Positions 34,925 to 43,619 of a stretch of DNA of 64,000 nt are shown piece by piece (position 1 is the first letter of the stretch; each line of letters starts with the position of its first letter). The position numbers and the translations under genes were made by a program. The DNA is from Nonomuraea spiralis (GTDB lineage Bacteria; Actinomycetota; Actinomycetes; Streptosporangiales; Streptosporangiaceae). Location: contig NZ_BMRC01000021.1 of assembly GCF_014648435.1 (NCBI RefSeq), positions 1 through 64,000 of the forward strand, given 5' to 3'. Below the pieces are notes generated by a model. That model worked only from the letters and a program-made list of their open reading frames with translations. It searched no databases and was not told the origin of the DNA.

Positions 34925-36178
34925 ATGGGGAAAAACGTCCGGCTGGTGCTGCTCAGGGCGGCCAGACCGCTGCTCGTCAAGGCCGCGGTCCTGTCCGGGC
35001 TGCGCGGACGCGAGCGGACCCTCGTCCTGCTCAACCGCGCCCTGGTCTACCTCGGGCTGACCGCCGTGGTCGGCGCCGTCTACTTCGGGGTCGGCGCGCT
35101 CGACGGCCTGCTCGGCTCGTGGTCCGACCTGATCGCCGCGCTGGCCGCCGGCGCGCTCTTCCAGCCCGTACGGGTGCGGCTGCAGAGCGCGGTGGACCGG
35201 CTGTTCAAGTGGGAGCGGGATCCGTACCGGCTGGCCGACCGGGTGAGCCGGAGTGTGCAGGAGGCCAGCGGGCCGGCCGAGGCCCTGGCGTCGGCGGCCC
35301 ACGCGGTGCGGCTGGCCCTGGGGGCACACGGCGTCGCGGTCGAGGTGGTGCTGCCCGGCGGCCGGGTACGCAGCGTGGCCGCGGGCGAGGTGGGCCCCGC
35401 CCCGACGGTCGAACGCCTGGTGTGGCAGGGCAAGTCGATGGGCTGGTTGTCGATCGCCGGCGAACCGCGCGACCGGGCGCTGCTGGACATGCTGGCGAGG
35501 CAGCTCGCCGAGGTCGCGCACGCCGTACGGCTCAGTGCCGACCTCCAGCGCTCGCGCGAACGCATGATGTCCACCCGCGAGGAGGAACGCCACAAACTCC
35601 GCCGCAACCTGCACGACGGCCTCGGGCCCACGCTGACCAACCTGGCGATGAGCGTCGACCAGGCCCGGCTGAGCCTGGCCAGCGACCCCGGCTCGGTCGA
35701 ACCGCTGCTCAGCACGGCACGCAGGCAGATGACCGAGGCCATCGTGGACGTCCGCGACCTGGTGTACGGCCTGCGCCCGCCCGCGCTCGACGGCGCCGGC
35801 CTGGACGAGCTCGGCCTGGAGAGCGCCCTGCGGCTGCTCGCCGACGCGCCCGGCCCGAGGGTGGACGTGGTGGTGTCGGGGTCGCTGGCCGACCTGCCGG
35901 CGGCGGTGGAGGTGGCGGCGTACAAGATCGCGCATGAGGCGGTGGCGAACGTGCGCCGGCACGCCCGCGCCACCACCGCCCTGATCAGGGTGGAACGGCG
36001 GGACGCGCTCTGGCTGACCGTGTCGGACGACGGGATCGGGCTGCCCGAGCAGCGCCGCCAGGGCGCGGCCCTGATGCGCGGGCGGGCGGAGGAGGTGGGC
36101 GGCGTGTGCGACCTGGACGTACGGCCCGGCGGCGGCACCGAGGTCGCCGCGCGACTCCCCCTCAGGGAGCCACGATGA
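34925..36178 (+). CDS. Sensor histidine kinase, NarL/LiaS-type, short sensor
   Basis: A 417-residue kinase with only two N-terminal membrane segments (residues about 37-80) and no large input domain, followed by a GAF-like segment, HisKA_3 with the phospho-acceptor H in RRNLHDGLGP near residue 229, and a HATPase_c domain with N-box HEAVANVRRHA and G1 box DDGIGL. It follows the permease gene by 31 bases and overlaps the next kinase by 4 bases, so it is probably co-transcribed with the exporter. No receiver-domain partner is next to it. Confidence 0.88.
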   Translation: MGKNVRLVLLRAARPLLVKAAVLSGLRGRERTLVLLNRALVYLGLTAVVGAVYFGVGALDGLLGSWSDLIAALAAGALFQPVRVRLQSAVDRLFKWERDPYRLADRVSRSVQEASGPAEALASAAHAVRLALGAHGVAVEVVLPGGRVRSVAAGEVGPAPTVERLVWQGKSMGWLSIAGEPRDRALLDMLARQLAEVAHAVRLSADLQRSRERMMSTREEERHKLRRNLHDGLGPTLTNLAMSVDQARLSLASDPGSVEPLLSTARRQMTEAIVDVRDLVYGLRPPALDGAGLDELGLESALRLLADAPGPRVDVVVSGSLADLPAAVEVAAYKIAHEAVANVRRHARATTALIRVERRDALWLTVSDDGIGLPEQRRQGAALMRGRAEEVGGVCDLDVRPGGGTEVAARLPLREPR

Positions 36179-38277
36179 CCCCCCGGAACGGTCCCACCCC
36201 CACGAACCCCGGCCCCGGGAACGGTCCCGGCCCCACGCCCCCCGCCCCCGGTCCCGCGCAAGGGGCTGCGGGCGGTGCGGACGGGCGGTCCCGTGCGAGG
36301 GTGTGGCGGCGGCGGGCCGTGCTGGCCGGAGTGTGGACCCTGGCCGTGGTGTCGCTGGTTGCCGTGCTGGTGGCGGCGGCGCTGGCCGCGCAGGTCGAAG
36401 GGCTGGCCGACACACAGGGACTCGACCCGATCGGGCTGATGTTCCCGCTCGCTGGCGCGTTCCTGATCTCCAAGCGGCCCCGGCTGCCGTTCCCGTGGCT
36501 CATGTGGGGCGTCGGCGTCATCTGGTCGGCGTACTCGCTGCTGTTCGGCCTGACCGGCTGGATGTACGTGCACGCGCCCGGCCCGCTCCTGCCCTACGTC
36601 GCCTGGCCGGCCATCTGGTTGTGGTTGCTGGCGGTGCCCACGTTCACGGGGATCATGCCGCTGCTCTTCCCCGACGGGCGGCTGCCGTCCAGGCGCTGGC
36701 GGCCGGTGCTCTACGGGAACGTGACGCTCATGGTCGGGCATTCGCTGCTGCTCGGCCTGTCCCCCGACCCGTCGTTCGAGCTGGGCGTGCCGGTGGGCAA
36801 CCCGTTCGGGGTGGCGGCGCTGGGCAGGGTCCCCGAGGTCGTGGAGTCGTGGATCGGGCCCCCGATGATCCTGCTGTGCCTGCTCGGCGTGGTCTCGCTC
36901 GGCTTCAGGTACCGGGCATCGACCCCCGAGGTACGCCGCCAGATCGTCTGGTACTTCTACGCCATGGCGATCTTCGTCGTCTACTGGATCGTCAGCGCGG
37001 GCAACCAGGACACCTTCATCGTCGGCGTGCGGATCTTCCTGGCCGCGGGCATCCCCATCTCGCTCATCGCCACCGTGCTGCGCCACCAGCTCTACGGCAT
37101 CCGGCTCATCCTCAACCGCACTCTCGTGTACGGCACGCTCGCGGTCGGCGCCGGTCTCACGTACTCGGTGCTCATCTGGGCGGCCAACAGCGTGGCAGGC
37201 GACTACGGCGCGGTGGCCGGGCTCGCCTCCGCGATGGTCACCGGCGCGGCCTTCCATCCCGTACGCCTGCGGCTCCAGCGCTCGGTGGACCGGCTGTTCA
37301 ACGTGGAACGCGACCCGTACCGGGCGGCCGACCTGCTCAGCCGTACCGTGCAGCGGGCCGGTGGCCCGGCGGGGGCGCTGGCCGAGGCCATCTCCGTCGT
37401 GCGTACGTCGCTGGCCGCCCGCGGGGTGGGCGTGGAGGTGGCGGGCGAGCCCGCGTTGTCGTTCGTGGACGGCGAGCTGGGCGCCCGGCCGCGGACCGTC
37501 GAGCTGACCTGGCACGGCGAGCCCGCCGGGTGGCTGCGGATCGCCGGGGCGCGGCCGGGCCGCGAGCCGCTGGCCGTCATGGCCAAGCACCTGGCCGAGC
37601 TGGCGCACGCCGTACGGCTCAGCACCGACCTGCGGGACTCGCACGAGCGGATCAGCGCGACCCGCGACGAGGAGCGGCGCCGGCTGGGCAGGGAGCTGCA
37701 CGACGGGCTCGGCCCGACGCTGACCAGCGTGACGATGACCTTGGACGAGGCACGGCGGCGGCTGGAGCGTGACCCGGAGTCGGTGGAGGAGCTGCTGGTC
37801 CGGGTGCGCGAGGAGATGACCAGCACGCTCATGTCGGTGCGCGAGCTGGTGGACGGGCTCCGGCCGCCGGCGCTGGACGAGCTGGGCCTCGCGGGCGCAC
37901 TCCGCGCCTTCGGCCAGGCCCCCGGCCCGCACGTCGAGATCGTCGTCCCCCCGGCCCCCGACGGGTCCGAGGGGGTGCTCGACGGGTTGCCGGCGGCGGT
38001 GGAGACGGCCGCGTACCGGATCGTGCAGGAGGCGCTGACGAACGCGCGCCGCCACGCCCAGGCCACGTCGGTGCTGGTCACGTTGCGGCGGGAGGACGAG
38101 GCGCTGCGGGTGTCGGTCGCCGACGACGGGACCGGGCTGCCCGACGAGCCGTCGCCGGGCGTGGGACTGACGTCGATGCGGGAACGGGCCGCCGAGATCG
38201 GCGGTACGTGCGCGATCGGCCCCCGTACGGGCGGCGGCACCGAGGTGACCGCCGTCCTGCCGCTCACCCCGGACTAG
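36175..38277 (+). CDS. Sensor histidine kinase, NarL-type, multi-span sensor
   Basis: A 700-residue kinase. A Pro/Gly-rich 35-residue cytosolic N-terminus precedes about seven TM helices (residues 45-290) with the L-F-P-D-G-R-L-P-S motif between helices, then a GAF-like region, HisKA_3 with H in GRELHDGLGP near residue 509, N-box QEALTNARRHAQ, and G1 box DDGTGL. The cytosolic half is closely related to that of the preceding short kinase, including the phrase DRLFNVERDPYRAADLLSRTVQ. ATG overlaps the stop of the first kinase (ATGA). A kinase pair without a response regulator is unusual. Confidence 0.88.
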   Translation: MTPRNGPTPTNPGPGNGPGPTPPAPGPAQGAAGGADGRSRARVWRRRAVLAGVWTLAVVSLVAVLVAAALAAQVEGLADTQGLDPIGLMFPLAGAFLISKRPRLPFPWLMWGVGVIWSAYSLLFGLTGWMYVHAPGPLLPYVAWPAIWLWLLAVPTFTGIMPLLFPDGRLPSRRWRPVLYGNVTLMVGHSLLLGLSPDPSFELGVPVGNPFGVAALGRVPEVVESWIGPPMILLCLLGVVSLGFRYRASTPEVRRQIVWYFYAMAIFVVYWIVSAGNQDTFIVGVRIFLAAGIPISLIATVLRHQLYGIRLILNRTLVYGTLAVGAGLTYSVLIWAANSVAGDYGAVAGLASAMVTGAAFHPVRLRLQRSVDRLFNVERDPYRAADLLSRTVQRAGGPAGALAEAISVVRTSLAARGVGVEVAGEPALSFVDGELGARPRTVELTWHGEPAGWLRIAGARPGREPLAVMAKHLAELAHAVRLSTDLRDSHERISATRDEERRRLGRELHDGLGPTLTSVTMTLDEARRRLERDPESVEELLVRVREEMTSTLMSVRELVDGLRPPALDELGLAGALRAFGQAPGPHVEIVVPPAPDGSEGVLDGLPAAVETAAYRIVQEALTNARRHAQATSVLVTLRREDEALRVSVADDGTGLPDEPSPGVGLTSMRERAAEIGGTCAIGPRTGGGTEVTAVLPLTPD

Positions 38278-39299
38278 GCGCCGCCTCCCGGAAGCCGGTC
38301 GTACGGGACGGCATGACAGGTACGGCCGCCGACGCCTGTCGTGGTCGTCGCCATGAACAGGGAGTTGAGCAGCGCCTCCTCGACCGAGTCCATGACCGCG
38401 GCGAACACGGGGTTCAGCGCGGCGTCGGGCACGGCCGTGAGCCGCGGTGGCGCGGTGGTGAAGGCGATGGCGTAGTCGCCGCTTCCGTGGGAGTACGACG
38501 CCCCCACGCGGCCCATCGCGAAGATCGCCCGGCGGGCCAGGCGGGCGAGTTGACGTGCGTCGAGTGGCGCGTCGGTGGCCACCACGATCATGCAGGAGTT
38601 GCCGGCGGGCTCTTCGTTGGCCTCTCCCGGGATGAGTTCTTCGACCGGCATCGGGATGCCGCGCACGGTCAGCACGCCGCCGAAGTTCGACTGGACGAGC
38701 GCTCCGACCGTGACCGGAGCACCGTCCACCACCAGCTGCCGGGACGAGGTGCCGATGCCCGCCTTGAACCCCAGTGCGGTGGTCCCGGTGCCCGCCCCCA
38801 CGCATCCCTCGGCGGGCAGTCCGCCGGAGGCCCCTTCCAGCGCTTCGAGCACGTGCCGTTCGGTGATCGGGCGGCGCCGGATGTCGGACAGGAAACCGTC
38901 GTTGGTCTCCCCCACGACCGGGTTGAAGGAGATGCCCTCCGGGTCGCCGTCCATGAGATGAGTGACCAGGGCGTCCGCCGCCCGGAACGCCGACAGGGTG
39001 GCGGTCAGGACGACGGGTGACTCCAGCACGCCGAGTTCGTCGATCTGAGTCGAGCCGACCAGCTTGCCGTATCCGTTGCCGGCGTACACGGCCGCGGGCA
39101 GGCCGCGCCGTTCGGCGGTCAACTGCCGCGGGACGATGGCGGTGACCCCGGTGTGCAGATCGGCGCCGTCGTCGATGGTGGTGTGGCCCACCAGGACGCC
39201 TTCGACATCGGTGATCGCGTTCAACGGCCCGGTCGGCAGGGTGCCGATGACGACGCCCAGGTCGCGCGCCCGCGCACGCGCGGTGAGTTGTTTGTCCAT
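38274..39299 (-). CDS. P1-family (DmpA-like) aminopeptidase/D-esterase
   Basis: A 341-residue Ntn-hydrolase-like peptidase that self-cleaves to expose a Ser nucleophile. Landmarks are GPLNAITDVEGVLVGHTTI, VVLTATLSAFRAADALVTHL, and the autoprocessing area EPAGNSCMIVVATDAPL with the catalytic Ser in G-N-S. DmpA-type enzymes release N-terminal D- or L-amino acids and beta-peptides. The length fits the family. ATG at 39299. It runs opposite to the kinase genes and its stop overlaps that of the second kinase. Confidence 0.9.
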   Translation of the reverse strand: MDKQLTARARARDLGVVIGTLPTGPLNAITDVEGVLVGHTTIDDGADLHTGVTAIVPRQLTAERRGLPAAVYAGNGYGKLVGSTQIDELGVLESPVVLTATLSAFRAADALVTHLMDGDPEGISFNPVVGETNDGFLSDIRRRPITERHVLEALEGASGGLPAEGCVGAGTGTTALGFKAGIGTSSRQLVVDGAPVTVGALVQSNFGGVLTVRGIPMPVEELIPGEANEEPAGNSCMIVVATDAPLDARQLARLARRAIFAMGRVGASYSHGSGDYAIAFTTAPPRLTAVPDAALNPVFAAVMDSVEEALLNSLFMATTTTGVGGRTCHAVPYDRLPGGGA

Positions 39300-39383
39300 G
39301 ATGATCCGATTATCGGTGCTGCGCTCCGCCGATGTTCGCGCGGCGTCGCGCCATTCGGTGCCAGTGGCACGTCCTCTGTGCGG

Positions 39384-40073
39384 TCAGTCGGTCAGCCCGG
39401 GACGCAGCGCGAGGAGGGCGCCGAGGGTGGCGTATCCGATGACCAGGTGGAAGCCGCCGACCCAGTTCGAGACCGAGTCGCCGAACAGCACGTACGTCGG
39501 CACCGTCACCACGGCCCAGCTCTCGGCGACGAGCGGCCACCACCGCAGGGCCCCGCGCCAGCGCCCGGCCAGGGCGACCTTGATGCCGATGGCCATCATG
39601 CCCAGCATGGACACCGGCCAGAACACGTCGAGCGCCTGCATCACCGGCCCGTCCTGGAGCCCGTCGGGCAGGACGCCGTGCAGCAGGGACCAGACGGCGG
39701 CCAGCCCGAGCAGGACCAGCTCGACCTTGAGCATGACCCTGGCGAAGCGGGAGATGCCCGTCGCCCGGGTCCGGATCTGCACGGCGAGCAGGGCGAAGAT
39801 GCCGAGCTGGAAGAGCAGCCCGGTCAGGTCGCCGACCCGCTCGCCGAAGCCCTGGGCCTGGCTGCCGTAGACGAAGATGCTGGCGGCCCAGCTGAGGGTG
39901 CCGGCGCTGAGCGCGAGGCCGAGCTTGCGCACGGCGGCCGGGCTGATGGCGGGACCGGTGGCCGGACCGGTGCCGGGACCGGTGTCGGGCTCCGAGGGGG
40001 TGCCGGAGGGCGGCGGCGTGGTGGGCACGTCGGTGCGGGCCCTCGCGGGGGTGGTGCTGATCTTGGCGTCCAC
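39384..40073 (-). CDS. Integral membrane protein of unknown function
   Basis: A 229-residue protein with a Thr/Pro/Gly-rich cytosolic N-terminal tail of about 45 residues, then six predicted TM segments (LGLALSAGTLSWAASIFVYG to HLVIGYATLGALLAL). GTG at 40073 is chosen because GAAGGAGAAGG lies 8 bases upstream; a much longer antisense frame through the next gene is a shadow. There is no motif I recognise. It is divergent from the third kinase by 141 bases. Confidence 0.7.
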   Translation of the reverse strand: MDAKISTTPARARTDVPTTPPPSGTPSEPDTGPGTGPATGPAISPAAVRKLGLALSAGTLSWAASIFVYGSQAQGFGERVGDLTGLLFQLGIFALLAVQIRTRATGISRFARVMLKVELVLLGLAAVWSLLHGVLPDGLQDGPVMQALDVFWPVSMLGMMAIGIKVALAGRWRGALRWWPLVAESWAVVTVPTYVLFGDSVSNWVGGFHLVIGYATLGALLALRPGLTD

Positions 40074-40214
40074 GGGACGGTCCTTCTCCTTCAGGGGATG
40101 TCGTGCCTCCAGGTTTCCGGCGGGCCGCCCCGGGCGGGCAGAGCCGCCGGTCCCGGCTTCGGCGGGACTCCTGTCCCGGGACGCGGGGACACGGCGTCGG
40201 GTGTAATACATGCC

Positions 40215-42347
40215 GTGCCAGAAAACGCACGTCTCCCCCTTGCCACGGCGGCCCCGGACACCGCCGCGTCCGAGCCGCCCGCCGCCCGTGACCGGGCCGC
40301 CGCCGGGACGGCCGTCCTCGGAGCGGCCGTACTCGGGGTGGCCGTACTCGGGGTCGGGATCGCGGTCGCGACGGTCGTGCTGGACGTCGTGGCCCGCGAT
40401 GTGCGGTTGCCGGCCGCGTCGGAGCTGGAGGCCGGGTGGCCGGCCGCGCTGACCGGGCTCGCGCAGCTCGTGCCAGGTGTGCTGCTGCTGCGCCGCCTGC
40501 CGCGGCATCCGGTGGCCTGGGTCCTGGTCGTGTTCGGGCTGCTGTGGCTGCTGGACGGCCTCACGGGAAGCTGGGCGACGTACGCCGCCTACGTCTCGCC
40601 CGGCCTGCCGGGGGCCGCGGCGGCGTACTGGTCCTACTCGCGGTTCGGGGCGTCGTTGCTGCTCGGGCTGCCGCTGCTGATCCTGCTGTTCCCCGACGGC
40701 CGGCTCCCGGCTGGACGGGTGTGGCGGGCGTTGTCGGTGACCAGCCTCGTCCTGACCGGGCTGCTCACGGCCCTGCTGGTGACCGCGCCGACGGCGGTGA
40801 TGGAGCGTTACCACGACCGGACGATGCCGCCGGAGATCGCCCGGCTCGGCCTCGACTTCCTGTCCGTGGACCTGCCGTACGCGTTCTGGGAGCCGGCGCT
40901 GGCGCTGGCGTACGCGTCGGTCCTGGTGAGCCTGGTGGTGCCGTTCGCGTCGATGGTACGCAGGTACGTACGGGCCGACGCCGAGCGGCGGGCCCAGATC
41001 CGGTGGCTCATGTGGGCCGCGCTGATCGACATGATCGTGCTCCTGCTGCCGCTGTCGTTGTCGCCGCAGATCCCGGCGGTGCTGCTGACGCTGGCCATCG
41101 GGCTCACCGCGGCGGCCGTGGTGGTGGCGGTGACCAAGTACCGGCTGTACGACATCGACAGGCTGCTGTCGGCCACCGTCGCCTACGGCCTGCTCGCCGC
41201 GCTCGTCGTACTCGTGGACGTGGTGGTGTTCACGCTGGTGGGCAGCGTGCTCGGCGAGCGGGACTCGGCGCTGGCCGCCATCGCGATCGTCGCCGTCCTG
41301 TACGCGCCGCTGCGCACCTGGTTGTGGCGGGCGGTGCGCAGGCTCGTACGCGGCTCCAGGGACGACCCGTACGCCGCGGTCTCGACCCTGGCCGAACGGC
41401 TGGAGCTGGCCACGGACCCGGACGAGCAGCTGGTCGCGGTGGCGACGACGCTGGCGGAGGCGTTCCGGCTGGCCTACGTGCGGGTGGAGATCGAGCGGCC
41501 GGGCGGCGAACGTTCCGTGGTCGAGCACGGGTCGCCGCGCGGGCCGTCGGTGTCGCTGCCGGTGGCCTACCGGGGCGAGACGGTGGGGCGGCTCGTGTTG
41601 TGCCGTACCGATCTGACCGAGCGGGACCAGCGCCTGCTCGGCGACCTCGTACGCCAGGCCGCCGCGGCGGCGCGGGCCGTCGAGCTGAGCGCGGACCTCC
41701 AGCGCATCCGCGCCCGGCTCGTCCTGGCCCGCGAGGAGGAACGCCGCAGACTCCGCCGCGACCTGCACGACGGGCTCGGTCCCAGCCTGGGCGCGGTGGC
41801 GCTGCGCATCGAGGCGGCCCGCAACCTGGCCGGCAGCGCGCCCGAGCAGGCCGACCGCATCCTGGAGCAGACGGCCGCCGAGGTCGGCGGGGTGCTGGCG
41901 GACGTACGAAGGCTGGTGCACGACCTGCGCCCGCCCGCGCTCGACGAGCTGGGCGTGCTGCGCGCGATCGAGCAGCAGGCCGGCCGGTTCCGCCCGGCCG
42001 GGCTGGACGTGCGCGTCACCGGCGAGGGCCCGCTGGACGCGCTGCCCGCCGCGGTGGAGGTGGCGGCCTACCGTATCGTGTCCGAAGCGCTGGCCAACGT
42101 GGCCAGGCACGCGGGCGCGACACACTGCGACATCACGCTGACCGCGCGGGAGGGGACTCTGGTGGTGGCGGTGCACGACGACGGCACGGGCATCGGCCCC
42201 GACGTGGCGGCGGGTGTGGGCATGCTCTCGCTGCGCGAGCGCGCGGCCGAGCTGGGCGGCGACTGCCGGGTGACCTGCCCGCCCGGCGGCGGCACCCTCG
42301 TCACGGCCCGGCTCCCGATGTCCCCGCCGGAGAACCCCGATGCCTAA
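40215..42347 (+). CDS. Sensor histidine kinase, NarL-type, partner of RR at 42340
   Basis: A 710-residue kinase: about seven TM helices in residues 30-360, again with LLFPDGRLPAGR, then a GAF-like segment, HisKA_3 with RRDLHDGLGPSLGAV near residue 518, and HATPase_c with SEALANVARHAGAT and DDGTGIGP. GTG at 40215 follows a -10-like TAATAC (40204-40209) by 5 bases, so the message may be leaderless. The stop overlaps the response regulator ATG by 8 bases, so kinase and regulator are translated together. It is a clear paralogue of the two kinases at 34925 and 36175. Confidence 0.9.
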   Translation: MPENARLPLATAAPDTAASEPPAARDRAAAGTAVLGAAVLGVAVLGVGIAVATVVLDVVARDVRLPAASELEAGWPAALTGLAQLVPGVLLLRRLPRHPVAWVLVVFGLLWLLDGLTGSWATYAAYVSPGLPGAAAAYWSYSRFGASLLLGLPLLILLFPDGRLPAGRVWRALSVTSLVLTGLLTALLVTAPTAVMERYHDRTMPPEIARLGLDFLSVDLPYAFWEPALALAYASVLVSLVVPFASMVRRYVRADAERRAQIRWLMWAALIDMIVLLLPLSLSPQIPAVLLTLAIGLTAAAVVVAVTKYRLYDIDRLLSATVAYGLLAALVVLVDVVVFTLVGSVLGERDSALAAIAIVAVLYAPLRTWLWRAVRRLVRGSRDDPYAAVSTLAERLELATDPDEQLVAVATTLAEAFRLAYVRVEIERPGGERSVVEHGSPRGPSVSLPVAYRGETVGRLVLCRTDLTERDQRLLGDLVRQAAAAARAVELSADLQRIRARLVLAREEERRRLRRDLHDGLGPSLGAVALRIEAARNLAGSAPEQADRILEQTAAEVGGVLADVRRLVHDLRPPALDELGVLRAIEQQAGRFRPAGLDVRVTGEGPLDALPAAVEVAAYRIVSEALANVARHAGATHCDITLTAREGTLVVAVHDDGTGIGPDVAAGVGMLSLRERAAELGGDCRVTCPPGGGTLVTARLPMSPPENPDA

Positions 42348-43041
42348 CCAGGAGCCCGCGTCCGGCGGAGTGCCTGGGGTGCCCTTGTCAGGGGGCGAGC
42401 CGATCAGGGTTCTGCTGGCCGACGATCACCCGGTCTACCGGGACGGGCTCGCGCTGCTGCTGGGCTCGATCCCGGGCATCGAGGTGGCCGGGACCGCCGC
42501 CGACGGCCCAGAGGCGGTCGAGCGCGCCGCCGACCTGCAGCCCGACGTCGTGGTGATGGACGTCCGCATGCCGGGGCTCGACGGCATCGAGGCCACCAGG
42601 CGCATCGTGGCCGACAGCCCGCACGTCGCCGTCGTCGTGCTGACGATGTCGGAGGAGGACGCCACCCTGTTCGCGGCGATGCGCGCGGGGGCCCGGGGCT
42701 ACCTGCTCAAGGGCGCGGGCCAGGGCGAGATCGTACGCGCGATCACCGCGGTCGCGCACGGGGAGGCGATCTTCGGCCCGGCGGTCGCGCTCCGGGTCGC
42801 CGAGTTCTTCCAGGGGGCCGCCGCGGCTCCGGACGGCCCGGCCTTCCCGCAGCTCACGCCACGCGAACGGGAGATCCTCTCGCTGGTGGCGGCCGGACGT
42901 TCGAACGCGCAGATCGCCTCGGCCCTGTTCCTGTCGCCGAAGACCGTGCGCAACAACGTCTCCAACATCTTCGCCAAGCTCCACGTCGCCGACCGCGCCG
43001 AAGCCATCGTCCGCGCGAGAGACGCCGGCCTCGGCAAATGA
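42340..43041 (+). CDS. NarL/FixJ-type response regulator
   Basis: A 233-residue regulator: receiver domain from about residue 22 (RVLLADDHPVYRDGL) with phospho-acceptor D in VVMDVRMPGLDG, switch LTMSEEDATLF and K in YLLKGAGQ; C-terminal GerE/LuxR helix-turn-helix LTPREREILSLVAAGRSNAQIASALF and VSNIFAKLHV. It starts within the end of the kinase gene. It is the only response regulator near the three related kinases. A 29-base direct repeat begins across its stop codon. Confidence 0.93.
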   Translation: MPNQEPASGGVPGVPLSGGEPIRVLLADDHPVYRDGLALLLGSIPGIEVAGTAADGPEAVERAADLQPDVVVMDVRMPGLDGIEATRRIVADSPHVAVVVLTMSEEDATLFAAMRAGARGYLLKGAGQGEIVRAITAVAHGEAIFGPAVALRVAEFFQGAAAAPDGPAFPQLTPREREILSLVAAGRSNAQIASALFLSPKTVRNNVSNIFAKLHVADRAEAIVRARDAGLGK

Positions 43042-43064
43042 GCCGTTCGGGGCTGCGGCACGTC
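43036..43064. repeat. Direct repeat copy 1 (29 bases, at RR stop codon)
   Basis: AAATGAGCCGTTCGGGGCTG and the following CGGCACGTC are repeated 69 bases later with a single difference. This copy includes the TGA stop of the response regulator gene. Confidence 0.85.
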
Positions 43065-43104
43065 GAAGCCCCCGACCACCAGGGCCATCGTCCGGACACT
43101 TCGG

Positions 43105-43133
43105 AAATGAGCCGTTCGAGGCTGCGGCACGTC
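43105..43133. repeat. Direct repeat copy 2
   Basis: AAATGAGCCGTTCGAGGCTG plus CGGCACGTC, one mismatch from copy 1 at 43036. It lies 8 bases before the start of the next gene. It probably arose by a local duplication of the end of the response regulator gene. Confidence 0.85.
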
Positions 43134-43141
43134 ATAAGGGT

Positions 43142-43561
43142 ATGAAGAACTGGCGAATCGTGCTCCTGCCGGCGCTCGCGCTGGCCGCCACGGTGTCCGC
43201 GGTGCCCGCCGAAGCGGTGACCGCGCAGAAGAAGGTGCTGGTCGAGCTGCGTGAGGAAGGCGGCTACGCGGGGTTGCAGAACCGCGTGACGGTCTACACC
43301 GACGGCTGCGTACGGCTCGGCCGCCGTACCGGGCCGGTGGTGGCCAAGTGCCTCATGGGCAAGGAGCAGCGGCAACTGCGCGGCTACCTGAAGGAACTGA
43401 AGATCGGCCGGTCCGAACGCCCGCCGCAGGGCGCGGACTTCCTCAGCTACACGCTGGCGTACAAGGGCCACCGTGCCACCCGCTACAACCTGCCCCGGAC
43501 CTGGAAGCCCGTTGTGGCGCACCTGGACAAGATCCTCGTCAAGTACTGGGCGGCGGACTGA
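43142..43561 (+). CDS. Secreted emfourin-like (protease inhibitor fold) protein
   Basis: A 139-residue exported protein with a signal peptide MKNWRIVLLPALALAATVSA. The mature portion reads VLVELREEGGYAGLQNRVTVYTDG, then a Cys-containing stretch and a C-terminal helix VVAHLDKILVKYW. The V-x-L-R-x-x-G-G-x-A-G opening and the length match emfourin-type inhibitors of M4 (protealysin-like) proteases; this is a resemblance by eye only. Two Cys (DGC, AKC) could form a disulfide. It is monocistronic. Confidence 0.55.
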   Translation: MKNWRIVLLPALALAATVSAVPAEAVTAQKKVLVELREEGGYAGLQNRVTVYTDGCVRLGRRTGPVVAKCLMGKEQRQLRGYLKELKIGRSERPPQGADFLSYTLAYKGHRATRYNLPRTWKPVVAHLDKILVKYWAAD

Positions 43562-43574
43562 GCAAAGCCCTCCA

Positions 43575-43612
43575 TCAAACGATTGACCAAGAGGGGCGGG
43601 CGGAACTACCGT
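43575..43612 (+). promoter_or_regulatory. Promoter with TetR-type operator before the GPH/PLP operon
   Basis: TCAA-ACGA-TTGA (43575-43586) is an inverted repeat overlapping a -35-like TTGACC at 43583; -10-like TACCGT at 43607 is 18 bases further, and the ATG at 43620 follows 7 bases later. This suggests autorepression and a leaderless message. Confidence 0.55.
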
Positions 43613-43619
43613 CGGTCGT

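Noticed and set aside
35080..38805. Very long minus-strand open frame antisense to the kinases (1241 codons)
   Set aside because: Arises from GC-rich antisense codons; protein is low-complexity Arg/Pro/Gly; plus-strand genes have clear kinase domains.
40074..42176. Extension of the membrane protein gene at 39384 through the third kinase gene
   Set aside because: The extended frame is antisense to the kinase; a good GTG with RBS at 40073 marks the real start.
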